A stretch of 64,000 bases of DNA from Clostridium hydrogenum (GCF_021432385.1 NZ_JAEACT010000003.1:124001-188000); one strand, 5' to 3'. Shown: positions 25,604 through 34,748, counted from the first letter of the stretch. Numbers and translations are program-made. The notes: a model not told the origin generated them from the letters alone.

Positions 25604-26779
25604 CTATAAAAACTTCTTAATTTCATCAACTTTATTTAATCTTTCCCATGGAACATCTATATCAGTTCTTCCAAAATGCCCATAAGCAGCAACTTGTTTA
25701 TATATTGGTCTTCTTAAATCTAAATCTCTTATTATAGCACCAGGTCTCAAATCAAAAACTTTCTCCACAATTTTAACTATTTCATCATCAGATATTTTTC
25801 CTGTTCCAAAAGTGTCAACCTCTATTGATACAGGTTTTGCAACTCCTATAGCATATGCAAGTTCAATTTCTAGTTTATCAGAAACTCCTGCAGCAACGAG
25901 ATTCTTAGCAACCCATCTAGCCGCATAAGCCGCAGATCTATCAACTTTTGTAGGATCTTTACCTGAAAATGCTCCGCCGCCATGTCTTCCATAACCACCA
26001 TAAGTATCTACTATAATTTTTCTACCAGTGAGTCCTGAATCACCTTGAGGTCCACCTATAACAAATCTTCCAGTAGGGTTAATATAATATTTTGTGTCTT
26101 TATCTAAAAGTTCTGCTGGTACTACAGCTTTAATTACATTTTCTATCATATCTTTTTCAATTTGTTCATGAGTAGCTTCTGGACTATGTTGAGTTGATAT
26201 AACTATAGCATCAACTCTTACTGGTTTATTATCTGCATATTCAACAGTAACTTGTGTTTTTCCATCAGGTCTTAAGTATTTAACTATATTTTGTTTTCTT
26301 ACATCAGCAAGTCTCTTAGATAATTTATGAGCAAGAGAAATAGGCATTGGCATATATTCTGGAGTTTCATTGGTAGCAAATCCAAACATCATACCTTGAT
26401 CTCCAGCACCAATAGCATCAATTTTATCCATTTCGCCTTTTTTAGATTCAAGTGCTTCATCAACACCCATTGCTATATCACCAGATTGTTCATCTATTGA
26501 AGTCACTACCGCGCATGTATCGCAGTCAAATCCAAATTTTGCTCTTGTGTAACCAATTCCTCTTATTGTTTCTCTAACAACTTTAGGAATATCCACATAA
26601 CAATTAGTGGATATTTCACCCATTACATTTACAATACCAGTTGTAACTGTAGTTTCACATGCTACTCTTGAATTTGGATCTTTAGATAAAATTTCATCTA
26701 AAATTGCATCAGATACCTGATCACATATTTTATCTGGATGTCCTTCTGTTACTGATTCAGATGTAAATAACCTCTTCAT
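25604..26779 (-). CDS. metK: S-adenosylmethionine synthetase
   Basis: 391 residues, the normal length. Signatures: [15 protein letters not shown] at the N-terminus, [12 protein letters not shown] near 120 and [19 protein letters not shown] near 265. It makes SAM from methionine and ATP in the cytoplasm. A SAM riboswitch with terminator stands directly upstream, so the product represses its own synthesis. TTAAGGAGGAAATTAAAAA precedes the ATG. Confidence 0.98.
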   Translation of the reverse strand: MKRLFTSESVTEGHPDKICDQVSDAILDEILSKDPNSRVACETTVTTGIVNVMGEISTNCYVDIPKVVRETIRGIGYTRAKFGFDCDTCAVVTSIDEQSGDIAMGVDEALESKKGEMDKIDAIGAGDQGMMFGFATNETPEYMPMPISLAHKLSKRLADVRKQNIVKYLRPDGKTQVTVEYADNKPVRVDAIVISTQHSPEATHEQIEKDMIENVIKAVVPAELLDKDTKYYINPTGRFVIGGPQGDSGLTGRKIIVDTYGGYGRHGGGAFSGKDPTKVDRSAAYAARWVAKNLVAAGVSDKLEIELAYAIGVAKPVSIEVDTFGTGKISDDEIVKIVEKVFDLRPGAIIRDLDLRRPIYKQVAAYGHFGRTDIDVPWERLNKVDEIKKFL

Positions 26780-26807
26780 TTTTTAATTTCCTCCTTAAAT
26801 AAATAAT

Positions 26808-26839
26808 AAAGGTCCCTTCTAAAATAAGAAGAGACCTTT
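26808..26839 (-). terminator. Terminator of the SAM riboswitch
   Basis: Minus strand AAAGGTCTCTTCT pairs with AGAAGGGACCTTT (one mismatch) and is followed by ATTATTTATTT; it is located between the aptamer and the metK ribosome site. Confidence 0.85.
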
Positions 26840-26853
26840 TATGCTTCAATCTT

Positions 26854-26950
26854 TCTTATCTTGCAGTTATGCAGGAATTGGCACCATAATGCATACGCAC
26901 CGGTTGCCGGGTTTCATCGGGCCATATCCCTCCACCTCTCTTGATAAGAG
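26854..26950 (-). promoter_or_regulatory. SAM-I riboswitch (S box)
   Basis: Minus strand shows CTTATCAAGAGAGGTGGAGG, GGCCCGATGAAACCCGGCAA, CCGGTGC..., the P3/P4 region ATGGTGCCAATTCC and a closing GATAAG, the S-box order. It is followed by a terminator and then metK. Confidence 0.97.
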
Positions 26951-26971
26951 TTATTATTATATATCTTTTAT

Positions 26972-26999
26972 ATTATATAACATTTTTTATAAAAAGCAA
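26972..26999 (-). promoter_or_regulatory. Promoter of the SAM riboswitch-metK transcript
   Basis: TTGCTT (26999-26994) and TATAAT (26977-26972) with 16 bases between them, about 20 bases before the aptamer. Confidence 0.65.
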
Positions 27000-27043
27000 A
27001 TATTAGTGTAAAAAAAAACAACTAAAATGCTGTTTTTAATATT

Positions 27044-27128
27044 TGGTGGAGGAAGATGGATTCGAACCATCGAAAGCTGAGCTAACAGATTTACAGTCTG
27101 CCCCCTTTGGCCACTCGGGAATTCCTCC
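27044..27128 (-). tRNA. trnY: tRNA-Tyr (GTA), copy 1, last of the cluster
   Basis: 85 bases with the long variable arm of class II tRNAs. Acceptor GGAGGAA pairs with TTCCTCC; anticodon GTA in CTGTAAA; CCA encoded. Confidence 0.97.
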
Positions 27129-27133
27129 ACATC

Positions 27134-27209
<76 letters not shown>

Positions 27210-27224
27210 TTATTTAATTTTATA

Positions 27225-27300
27225 TGGTGGGCACTACAGGGCTCGAACCTGTGACCCTCTGCTTGTAAGGCAGATGCTCTCCCAGCTGAGCTAAGCGCCC
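27225..27300 (-). tRNA. trnV: tRNA-Val (TAC), copy 1
   Basis: 76 bases. Acceptor GGGCGCT/AGTGCCC, anticodon TAC in CTTACAA, T arm GGTTCGAGCC, CCA encoded. Confidence 0.97.
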
Positions 27301-27306
27301 ATACAT

Positions 27307-27391
27307 TGGTGGAGGAAGATGGATTCGAACCATCGAAAGCTGAGCTAACAGATTTACAGTCTGCCCCCTTTGGCCACTCGGGAATTCCTCC
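27307..27391 (-). tRNA. trnY: tRNA-Tyr (GTA), copy 2
   Basis: Appears identical to copy 1 and lies exactly 263 bases from it, as part of a tandem duplication. Confidence 0.97.
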
Positions 27392-27396
27392 ACATC

Positions 27397-27472
<76 letters not shown>

Positions 27473-27487
27473 TTATTTAATTTTGTA

Positions 27488-27563
27488 TGGTGGGCACTAC
27501 AGGGCTCGAACCTGTGACCCTCTGCTTGTAAGGCAGATGCTCTCCCAGCTGAGCTAAGCGCCC
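27488..27563 (-). tRNA. trnV: tRNA-Val (TAC), copy 2
   Basis: Appears identical to copy 1, 263 bases away. Confidence 0.97.
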
Positions 27564-27569
27564 ATACAT

Positions 27570-27654
27570 TGGTGGAGGAAGATGGATTCGAACCATCGAA
27601 AGCTGAGCTAACAGATTTACAGTCTGCCCCCTTTGGCCACTCGGGAATTCCTCC
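27570..27654 (-). tRNA. trnY: tRNA-Tyr (GTA), copy 3, first of the cluster
   Basis: Third equal copy at the next 263-base step; first gene transcribed. No Thr or Val copy lies upstream of it, so the array is two and a third units long. Confidence 0.97.
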
Positions 27655-27710
27655 ACATTAATTGTTATTTATTTATCTCAGTAAGCATCTCTCGCTTGCC
27701 GACAAATAGT

Positions 27711-27739
27711 ATTATATATTGATACCATTTAAAAGGCAA
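27711..27739 (-). promoter_or_regulatory. Promoter of the seven-gene tRNA cluster
   Basis: TTGCCT (27739-27734) and TATAAT (27716-27711) with a 17-base spacer, 57 bases before tRNA-Tyr copy 3; the -35 is the same sequence as that of the tRNA-Trp promoter. Confidence 0.75.
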
Positions 27740-27957
27740 TCACACATATCAATCATTTCTCTAAATTATCCGTATATATCTCTATTTTTTTCAATTTTCC
27801 TCGTTTTTAGGCACAAAGGCTATTATTAATTTATTAGATATTATACTCTTAGTCATTAAGCATTAACCAAACTTTCACATCTTTTAAATATTAGAAAAGT
27901 TTAATTAATTATTCAAAAGAAATTAATATTAATAAAAATTGCCTCATATAAATTATT
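27740..27957. other. Intergenic DNA between the tRNA cluster promoter and yyaC
   Basis: A/T-rich, no frame or repeat recognised. A sporulation-sigma promoter for yyaC would be expected here but I could not define one. Confidence 0.55.
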
Positions 27958-27971
27958 AGGAGGTGAAGTTC

Positions 27972-28511
27972 TTGAACAAAATACGTACTTTTTATAATGT
28001 TCCAATGTCCTATTCTAAAATTTCATATTTTCTAAAAAAATATATTGACGAAAATACTATTATTGTATGTATAGGTACCGATCGCTGTATAGGCGATTGT
28101 CTTGGTCCAATGGTTGGTACAATGTTAAAAAAAAGATTTTTCCCATTAAGCGTTTATGGAACAATTTCTGAACCTATACATGCTCTAAATTTGGATAAAA
28201 GATTAGCAGAAATCAAACAAAAACATATGTCTTCCAAAATAATAGGTATCGATGCTTGCCTTGGTGAAACCGAAAACATAGGTGAGATTCAAATAAGAGA
28301 TTACGCAATTCATCCAGGCAAGGGTGTTGGAAAATCACTTCCCGATGTTGGTGAAGTTTCAATAATAGGAATAGTAGATTCCTGCGAAAGTAATGAATTA
28401 TTTACGAATAGAAATATTCGTTTAAATTTAATAATGGAAATGGCTAAAACTATAACTGAAGCTATTATTCATTCTTACTATCTCTATCTCAATTTTCCAA
28501 ATACAAACTAA
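27972..28511 (+). CDS. yyaC: YyaC-family spore protease-like protein
   Basis: 179 residues starting at TTG 27972, eight bases after AGGAGG; the upstream in-frame GTG overlaps that ribosome site and is unlikely. Motifs: CIGTDRCIGDCLGPMVG, IIGIDACLGETENIG, PGKGVGKSLPDVGE and GIVDSCESNELF, the pattern of the YyaC family related to the germination protease GPR. It is thought to act in sporulation. It is convergent with the mreB gene, sharing a terminator. Confidence 0.85.
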   Translation: MNKIRTFYNVPMSYSKISYFLKKYIDENTIIVCIGTDRCIGDCLGPMVGTMLKKRFFPLSVYGTISEPIHALNLDKRLAEIKQKHMSSKIIGIDACLGETENIGEIQIRDYAIHPGKGVGKSLPDVGEVSIIGIVDSCESNELFTNRNIRLNLIMEMAKTITEAIIHSYYLYLNFPNTN

Positions 28512-28527
28512 AAAATTTATAAAAAAT

Positions 28528-28551
28528 AAAATGACTCATACGAGTCATTTT
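28528..28551. terminator. Shared terminator between yyaC and mreB
   Basis: Ten-bp stem AAAATGACTC/GAGTCATTTT with a four-base loop, T-rich on either strand. Its right arm includes two bases of the mreB stop codon. Confidence 0.85.
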
Positions 28552-29587
28552 ATTCAATAAGTTCTATATCGTCTCCGCTAAAATCTACTTTATCAACATA
28601 TTCAAGAACTTTTCCTGTTCCAAGAGCTACACATGATATTGCATCCTCTGCAACATAAACAGGAACATGAGTTACCTCTTGAACTAATTTATCAAGTCCA
28701 TTTAATAAGGAGCCTCCACCAGTCATAGTTATTCCCTTTTCTGATATATCTGCTGCAAGTTCAGGAGGAGTTTTTTCAAGTACTGAGTGTGCACAATCTG
28801 CTATTGAATTTACAGCTTCACTAAGTGCTTCTCTCATTTCTGCTGAAGATACTTCTAAATTTTTAGGAAGTCCTGTTATTAAATCTCTTCCCCTTATTTC
28901 CATAGTTTCTTCAACTTCTTTTTTAAATGCAGAACCAATATTTATTTTTAAATCCTCCGCTGTCCTTTCACCAATCATTAACTTGTGTTTTTTTCTTATG
29001 TACTTTATTATTGATTCGTCAAACATATCTCCTGCTATTTTTATTGAACTTCTTACAACCATACCGCCTAATGAAATTACAGCAATATCTGTTGTTCCTC
29101 CTCCAATATCAATAACCATGTTACCACTTGCCTTAGTAATATCTAACCCTGCTCCTATTGCAGCAGCTAACGGCTCTTCAATTAAGCAAACTTTTTTTGC
29201 TCCAGCATTAACTGCCGCATCTTTTACAGCCCTTTTTTCTACTCCAGTCGCTTCGCAAGGGACACATATTACAATTTTGGGTGCAGACATTCTTCTTTTT
29301 CCGCATGCCTTCTTTATAAAATGTTTAAGCATTTTTTCAGTTATATCATAATCTGAAATTACTCCATCTCTTAATGGACGTATTGCAACTATATTTCCAG
29401 GTGTCCTTCCTATCATTTGCCTGGCTTCTTCACCTACAGCTAATACCTCAGTTGTATTACGGTTAATTGCAACAACAGAAGGTTCTTTTAAAATTACACC
29501 CTTTCCCTTTAAATAGACAAGAACAGTGGCTGTACCTAAATCTATTCCCATATCATTTCCTATACCAAAAAACATTCCTTTATCCAC
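28550..29587 (-). CDS. mreB: Rod-shape determining protein MreB/Mbl
   Basis: 345 residues from GTG 29587 (AGGAG five bases upstream) or 341 from the ATG four codons in; the choice is open. Actin-fold nucleotide motifs: MGIDLGTATVLVY, the conserved IRPLRDGVISDYD, VIDIGGGTTDIAVISLGG, and GITMTGGGSLLNGLD. The position after spoIIID matches mbl of Bacillus, so it is probably the Mbl-like paralogue that directs lateral wall synthesis along the inner membrane. Confidence 0.94.
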   Translation of the reverse strand: MDKGMFFGIGNDMGIDLGTATVLVYLKGKGVILKEPSVVAINRNTTEVLAVGEEARQMIGRTPGNIVAIRPLRDGVISDYDITEKMLKHFIKKACGKRRMSAPKIVICVPCEATGVEKRAVKDAAVNAGAKKVCLIEEPLAAAIGAGLDITKASGNMVIDIGGGTTDIAVISLGGMVVRSSIKIAGDMFDESIIKYIRKKHKLMIGERTAEDLKINIGSAFKKEVEETMEIRGRDLITGLPKNLEVSSAEMREALSEAVNSIADCAHSVLEKTPPELAADISEKGITMTGGGSLLNGLDKLVQEVTHVPVYVAEDAISCVALGTGKVLEYVDKVDFSGDDIELIE

Positions 29588-29672
29588 TCCATCTCCTACG
29601 TTTATTTTACATTTTTCTAAAAAATATCAGAAATACAAAAAGTACCTCTTTTATATTATAAACGGAATGTTT

Positions 29673-29927
29673 TTAACCTTCAATAGCTTTGTACTTCATT
29701 TTTGTCGCTTTACCACCTCTTATATGTCTCTCCGCTTTGTTAATTTCAAGTACACCTTTAGCCATTTCAGCAATTTGAGGATTTATTTGAGGTAATCTCT
29801 CTGTCATATCCTTGTGTATCGTACTTTTACTTACACCAAAAACTTTAGCGGTTTTTCTTATTGTAGCTTTAGATTCAATAATATACTTCGCAACTTCCAT
29901 AACTCTTTCCTCAATGTAATCTTTCAA
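29673..29927 (-). CDS. spoIIID: Sporulation transcription regulator SpoIIID
   Basis: 84 residues; MKDYIEERVMEVAKYII then a helix-turn-helix (TIRKTAKVFGVSKSTIHKDMTERL) and a basic tail. SpoIIID works in the mother cell to tune sigma-E and sigma-K genes. Translation starts at TTG 29927 with GGAGG eight bases upstream. Neighbours spoIIQ-like and mbl are the same as in Bacillus. Confidence 0.97.
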   Translation of the reverse strand: MKDYIEERVMEVAKYIIESKATIRKTAKVFGVSKSTIHKDMTERLPQINPQIAEMAKGVLEINKAERHIRGGKATKMKYKAIEG

Positions 29928-30037
29928 AGTTGCTACCTCCTTAACCCTTCTATTTAATAAGTATGCACTAATATCGCTATAAATTACTTTTGTATAGCCA
30001 TTTATAAGCTCATGTACAATTCTAATTAATATTTTTT

Positions 30038-30802
30038 TTATTTAACATTTAACATTTTATCTGGATCTACAGACAAATAGCTTCCATCCTTTTGTTTTTG
30101 ATCAATTTCGAAATATATGCAACTTGTATCAGTAATTAATTTATTACTATAGTTGCTGTCTCCTATTTTTCCTAACAATTGACCTTGTTTTACGCTACTA
30201 TTAGGCTTTACAGCTATACTCTTTTCATCTAGGTTATCATAAACCGTCATATATCCATTGTTTGCATTGGAAATGGTAACTTTTCCTCCAACTACAGATG
30301 TAACAACTCCATCCATAGCAGCTGACACATTTATATTTTGATTTGGTTTTATATATTCACCAGGTAAACTAGTATATTCGCCATTCTTTGAATACCAAGT
30401 ATCAAATTTCATTACAACATTTCCATTTTGAATTGGATTTACAAATAGTTTCTTATTAACCGTTGCTGATGTAGTAACAGTAGAATTTGAATCTTTTTTT
30501 ATTAAATTATTACTTTTATTTACTTGCTCTGCATTTTCCATTTTTTCCTTTGATATATTATTTTTTTCATTGCGTTCTGCTGTTTTTATTCCATCCTTTG
30601 TAGTTACCTTACCTTTACTTATCTTTTGTTGAGTTTGACTTACCGAAACACTCTTATGTTTAGGTTTTAAATTTACATATGCTGCAACACCAGCAACTAT
30701 ACATAAACAAACAAATAAAGTTACATAAAATCCATCCTTTTTTAATAAATTTATAACCTTATTTTGATTTTTATTATGATTATTTTTCCAATCATTGTTC
30801 AT
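30038..30802 (-). CDS. spoIIQ: SpoIIQ-like M23/LytM-fold protein with degenerate metal site
   Basis: 254 residues. One membrane anchor near 28-46 (FYVTLFVCLCIVAGVAAYV), a long low-complexity linker of Lys, Asn, Ser and Thr, then a LytM-type domain (about 122-250: AMDGVVTSVVGGKVTI, NNGYMTVYDNLDE, VKQGQLLGKIG, IYFEIDQ). Active M23 enzymes need a His-x3-Asp and His-x-His; here these places have WYSKNGEY and CIYFEI, so no zinc site is visible. Between spoIID and spoIIID it occupies the spoIIQ position; SpoIIQ joins forespore and engulfing mother cell. GGAGG precedes the ATG. Confidence 0.75.
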   Translation of the reverse strand: MNNDWKNNHNKNQNKVINLLKKDGFYVTLFVCLCIVAGVAAYVNLKPKHKSVSVSQTQQKISKGKVTTKDGIKTAERNEKNNISKEKMENAEQVNKSNNLIKKDSNSTVTTSATVNKKLFVNPIQNGNVVMKFDTWYSKNGEYTSLPGEYIKPNQNINVSAAMDGVVTSVVGGKVTISNANNGYMTVYDNLDEKSIAVKPNSSVKQGQLLGKIGDSNYSNKLITDTSCIYFEIDQKQKDGSYLSVDPDKMLNVK

Positions 30803-30956
30803 TTACTAACACCTCCATCTAGTATTGTGTCCATAACTTAGCAAAAAATACATTATATATAATTTTTTTATACAAAATATTGTAAGTTTTACACCATTTT
30901 ATACAAAGAAAAGTAATAGTTAAGTATCTGAAGCACTATACAAAAACATGAAGCTG

Positions 30957-30999
30957 TTGCACAAAAATTTTTTACACAAGTTTTAAATATCTGAACTAA
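30957..30999 (+). repeat. Module F copy beside an 18-bp hairpin
   Basis: TTGCACAAAAATTTTTTACA then CAAGTTTTAAATATCTGAAC resembles the stretches that precede family A copy 4 and family B copy 2. Part of the 301-base gap between the spoIIQ-like gene and spoIID. Confidence 0.45.
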
Positions 31000-31003
31000 A
31001 AAA

Positions 31004-31066
31004 ATGTGGTATATGAGTGCCTCGAAATCTTAAATAAAATATTTCTTTGGCACTCATATACCACAT
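31004..31066. repeat. Long perfect hairpin downstream of spoIID
   Basis: Perfect 18-bp arms (ATGTGGTATATGAGTGCC and complement) around 27 bases. The sequence just after it (CAATTTTAATAGTTAAGCTG GTGTATCTA) is the right end of a family C element, so this may be a family C relative with a replaced centre. It may also end spoIID transcription. Confidence 0.7.
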
Positions 31067-31103
31067 CAATTTTAATAGTTAAGCTGGTGTATCTATACAT
31101 AAT

Positions 31104-32138
31104 TTAAATCTTTGAAATTTCTATTCCAGTATAATAATGTTTTAAAATTTCTGTATATTTGCACCCTTCATCTGCCATTCCCTTGGCTCCCCATTGACTC
31201 ATTCCTAATCCATGCCCATATCCAATGCAATCAAATTCAATACTATTGGCATTATATTTTACACTAAAATCTGTAGAATTTAATCCTAAGATACTCCTAA
31301 ACCTACTGCCTGTCATAGTTGTACTTCCAACCTTTATACTTTTTATGCTTCCCGTTTTATTTTTAGATATAACCTGTATATTATTTTTTAAATTTCCTAA
31401 GTTTAAATTATTTTTGGGAAATTCTTTACTTATTTTATCAATAAACTTTATATAAGAAATTTCCATTTTTGTTTTGTATTTAGGTGCTTTTTCGTCTTCC
31501 TTACTTTCAACACTTTTTAAGTATCCAGTATTCTCATTCAACACCTCTGAAGCATCTTCCGTTTCACCACTGCTAATTGCAAAATACAGTGGCTCCATTA
31601 CTAATTTATCATTATATGTAAGTACTTCGCCTCTTGTTTCCTTCACAGCTTCAGTAACCTTGTTCCAATACTCTTCTCTAAATTTACTTGGCCACTCACT
31701 TAATCTTAATTCCTTATCCATATAAACCTGACATTCAACATTATCTGTAACATCTGCACCATGAGCCCCTTTATATTTTTTCCCTCCAAACTTCTCCATA
31801 TGAGCTACCGCAAAGGTTCTTGCTGCAACTGCTTGAGCCTTTAATGCTTCTATGTTAAATTCTGCTTCCATCTCTCCACATACTACTCCTCTTACGTAAT
31901 CCTCAAGCCCCATATTAATAATTTCTTTTTTCCCCGAGATATACACATTTATTGTAGAATTATTCTCCCCCTTACTATTTAAATCTAAGTCACTTGATTT
32001 TGTATCATATTTCAATACATCATCTTTTATTAAAGATTTTATGCTTAATTTGCCTTCCCCAACTCCTCCCACTAATATCGATACTGTAAAAATAAATAAT
32101 AAGCAAATACATAAACACATAAATATCTTTTTAATCAC
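31104..32138 (-). CDS. spoIID: Stage II sporulation protein D (lytic transglycosylase)
   Basis: 344 residues from GTG 32138, chosen because GGGGGG lies eight bases upstream and the product then begins with a typical signal-anchor (IKKIFMCLCICLLFIFTVSILVGG); an in-frame TTG 57 bases further up has no ribosome site. The SpoIID/LytB signature VRGVVCGEMEAEFNIEALKAQAVAARTFAV includes the catalytic Glu; GYGHGLGMSQWGAKGMA is near the end. SpoIID cuts glycan strands during engulfment together with SpoIIM and SpoIIP. Confidence 0.95.
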   Translation of the reverse strand: MIKKIFMCLCICLLFIFTVSILVGGVGEGKLSIKSLIKDDVLKYDTKSSDLDLNSKGENNSTINVYISGKKEIINMGLEDYVRGVVCGEMEAEFNIEALKAQAVAARTFAVAHMEKFGGKKYKGAHGADVTDNVECQVYMDKELRLSEWPSKFREEYWNKVTEAVKETRGEVLTYNDKLVMEPLYFAISSGETEDASEVLNENTGYLKSVESKEDEKAPKYKTKMEISYIKFIDKISKEFPKNNLNLGNLKNNIQVISKNKTGSIKSIKVGSTTMTGSRFRSILGLNSTDFSVKYNANSIEFDCIGYGHGLGMSQWGAKGMADEGCKYTEILKHYYTGIEISKI

Positions 32139-32237
32139 TTTCTTATCCCCCCAGTTAAAATTAAAATTACTTCTGTAATTATTGTACTTATACAAAAATA
32201 AAAATATTACTGAGGGGATTTAAAAAATAGGGTTGTC

Positions 32238-32283
32238 GCACTAAATTTATTTTATACGCAAAATTTAAATATTGGGAACCAAA
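32238..32283 (+). repeat. Module F copy preceding family A copy 4
   Basis: CGCACTAAATTTATTTTATA followed by CGCAAAATTTAAATATTGGG and AACCAAA matches 49229-49276 closely. There it leads into family B copy 2, here into family A copy 4. Confidence 0.6.
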
Positions 32284-32286
32284 AGA

Positions 32287-32499
32287 CAGAGTACGGAGTA
32301 CAGAGTACAAAGTACAGTGAAGGATGATTTTCTTCCGCTTTGCTACAGAAAATCTTAAAACTTATTTTTTAATTGCTTACGCAATCGCGGCATTAATGTT
32401 GTTCAGCGAAGCTGACAACATATAAGTTTAAGATTTACCTAACGTAAGGAAAGGTAAATCAACCTTAACTGTACTCTGTTATCTGTACTCTGTACTCTG
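32287..32499 (+). repeat. Family A element, copy 4 (complete)
   Basis: 213 bases with both heptamer ends and the four interior hairpins, same orientation as copy 1. Lies between murA (16 bases after its stop) and spoIID. Confidence 0.9.
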
Positions 32500-32515
32500 A
32501 TTTAATTCTCATTGT

Positions 32516-33769
32516 TTAAACTCTCTTAATTGAAGCACCAAGTCCATTTAATTTCTTTTCTATATTTACATAACCTCTATCAATATGAAAAATGTCACTA
32601 ACCTCTGTTTCTCCTTCTGCCGCAAGTCCTGCCAATATAAGTGCAGCACCTGCTCTCAAATCAGTAGCCTTAACGCTGCAACCTGTAAGCTCTTTAACTC
32701 CTGAAATTATTGCACTTCTACCATCAATTTTTATATTTGCTCCCAACCTTTTAAGTTCTGGTACATGCATAAATCTATTTTCAAAAATTGTTTCGGATAT
32801 TACGCTAGTTCCTTCCACGCAACATAAAAGTGCCATCATTTGCGGTTGCATGTCTGTTGGAAATCCAGGATAAGGCATTGTTTTTATATCTAAGGGTCTT
32901 AATTCCTTTCTTCCATCAATTATTAAGCTTTCATTATCCTTTTCCATATTAATTCCCAGCTCAGAAAACTTGGCTATTATTGGCTTAATATGTTCCTCAT
33001 TTGTACCATTTATTTTTATCACACTTTTAGTTATTGCCGCAGCAACCATAAAAGTTCCAATTTCTATCCTGTCATATATAGGTTTATAAATTACTGGAGT
33101 TAAGCTTTTTACACCTTTAATTGTAATTTTATCTGTTCCTATACCACTAATTTGTGCTCCCATCTTATTTAAAAAATTTGACAAATCTTCAACCTCGGGT
33201 TCCTCTGCAGCATTTTCTATTATAGTTTCACCTTCCGCTAATACCGAAGCCATTATTATATTTTCTGTAGCACCAACTGATGGAAAATCTAGGTATATTT
33301 TATCCCCTATGAGCTTACTTGTACTGGCCTCTACATATCCATGACCAATATCTATATTTACACCTAGGGCCTTAAATCCCTTTAAATGTAAATCTATAGG
33401 TCTTGTTCCAATATTGCATCCTCCAGGGAGAGATATTTTAGCTTTACCGAATCTTGAAATCATTGGTCCCATTATTAAAAATGATCCCCTCATCCTTCTT
33501 ACAAGTTCGCTATCAGGCTCAATGCATTTTACTTCTGATGTATCTATTTCTAGTTTACTAGTATTTAAATCTATATTAACTTTAGCCCCAAGTGATCTGA
33601 GCAAATTACTAATTACAAAAACATCTAAAAGCATAGGACAATTTTCTATGGTACATTTACCACTACTTAATATAGTTGCAGCTATTATTGGTAAAACTGC
33701 ATTTTTAGCTGAACTTATATTCACTTCCCCGCTTAAAGTTTCTCCACCCTTTATAATAAATTTACCCAT
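32516..33769 (-). CDS. murA: UDP-N-acetylglucosamine 1-carboxyvinyltransferase
   Basis: 417 residues of the EPT fold. The catalytic Cys lies in LPGGCNIGTRPIDLHLKG near residue 117; the N-terminal KNAVLPIIAATIL and the C-terminal LRAGAALILAGLAAEGETEV are typical. It transfers enolpyruvate to UDP-GlcNAc, the first committed step of peptidoglycan synthesis. Position between ywmB and spoIID matches murAA of Bacillus. AGGATTAAA precedes the ATG. Confidence 0.97.
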   Translation of the reverse strand: MGKFIIKGGETLSGEVNISSAKNAVLPIIAATILSSGKCTIENCPMLLDVFVISNLLRSLGAKVNIDLNTSKLEIDTSEVKCIEPDSELVRRMRGSFLIMGPMISRFGKAKISLPGGCNIGTRPIDLHLKGFKALGVNIDIGHGYVEASTSKLIGDKIYLDFPSVGATENIIMASVLAEGETIIENAAEEPEVEDLSNFLNKMGAQISGIGTDKITIKGVKSLTPVIYKPIYDRIEIGTFMVAAAITKSVIKINGTNEEHIKPIIAKFSELGINMEKDNESLIIDGRKELRPLDIKTMPYPGFPTDMQPQMMALLCCVEGTSVISETIFENRFMHVPELKRLGANIKIDGRSAIISGVKELTGCSVKATDLRAGAALILAGLAAEGETEVSDIFHIDRGYVNIEKKLNGLGASIKRV

Positions 33770-33865
33770 TTTAATCCTCCAATCATTACTTGTTTATAGA
33801 CAAACCTATTTAATTACTAAAAAACATATATAGTACATTTCTTAATCATCAATTAGTACAAATAT

Positions 33866-33957
33866 AGATAAATCTCTTGAGCCCTCAAACTTAATTTGTA
33901 TAAAAGTTCTATTTTCTAAGCATTATGATGCAAATTAATTTTAGCAGTTTCACTACA
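33866..33957 (+). repeat. Family C-like element, divergent
   Basis: AGATAAATCTCTTGAGCCC ... TAAGCATTATGATGCAAATT ... GCAGTTTCACTAC keeps the order of family C but the arms no longer pair well. Between murA and ywmB. Confidence 0.45.
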
Positions 33958-34028
33958 TTTTTAATTTTCTAAAATATATCTTTAAAGTTAGCTATCCTAA
34001 CTTCAAATCATATACTTTACAGAATTTT

Positions 34029-34748
34029 TTAATATGCTATACTTATAATAGGATTTCCAATTATAATATAGTTTCCGTCTGAATATTTACATGCTGCACA
34101 ATTTAAGCTCACTTTTTTATTATTATCTAAAATGTAATCTAAATTTTTTATAAATGCAGTTGTACTAAAACTTTTATTTACCTTTATGCATTCTAAATTT
34201 TCAGCACTATTTTTAATTAAGACCTGTCTAACTTGCTTATTAAGCACATTAATATTGTCTATCTTGCTTTTAGCTTTAACATATTTATAGCAAATATGTT
34301 CATTATTTATTGAATCAACTACTTTTTTTTGATTTAAATTTAATTTACCATTCTTTGTCTTTACAACTATGCTTATGGAAACCTTGTAACTTTTGAGTTC
34401 CTTATAACTTTCAATATATCCTTCAACATTATCCTGCTTAAATTCTAGACAATACCCTGTACCATCATCTTTAATAAGTTTATTACTTACCTTATCTTCG
34501 TCATTTTTGTTAGAATTAAATTTGTATAAATTCATTTTTTTTAACCATTCTATACACTGTTTTTTACCAGAACAATTTGTTTGATAAGTTGTATTTAAAC
34601 CTACTTCTATAATTTTGCTATTTGTACTTTTTAAAATTTGACTAAATATGTCTTCTTGAGTTTCTGCATTAATTTTAATTCCAAAAATAAGTATTGAAAT
34701 TATTACTGTTACTGTGAATTTACCCCATAAATTTCCCTTGATTTTCAT
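34029..34748 (-). CDS. ywmB: YwmB-family secreted protein
   Basis: 239 residues from the ATG at 34748, which has GGAG seven bases upstream. A signal peptide ends at INA (about residue 28). The body carries SKIIEVGLNTTYQTNCSG and repeats of two related alpha-beta halves, fitting the YwmB TATA-box-binding-protein-like fold. Function is unknown. The placement between atpC and murA is the same as in Bacillus, which supports the name more than the sequence does. Confidence 0.8.
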   Translation of the reverse strand: MKIKGNLWGKFTVTVIISILIFGIKINAETQEDIFSQILKSTNSKIIEVGLNTTYQTNCSGKKQCIEWLKKMNLYKFNSNKNDEDKVSNKLIKDDGTGYCLEFKQDNVEGYIESYKELKSYKVSISIVVKTKNGKLNLNQKKVVDSINNEHICYKYVKAKSKIDNINVLNKQVRQVLIKNSAENLECIKVNKSFSTTAFIKNLDYILDNNKKVSLNCAACKYSDGNYIIIGNPIISIAY

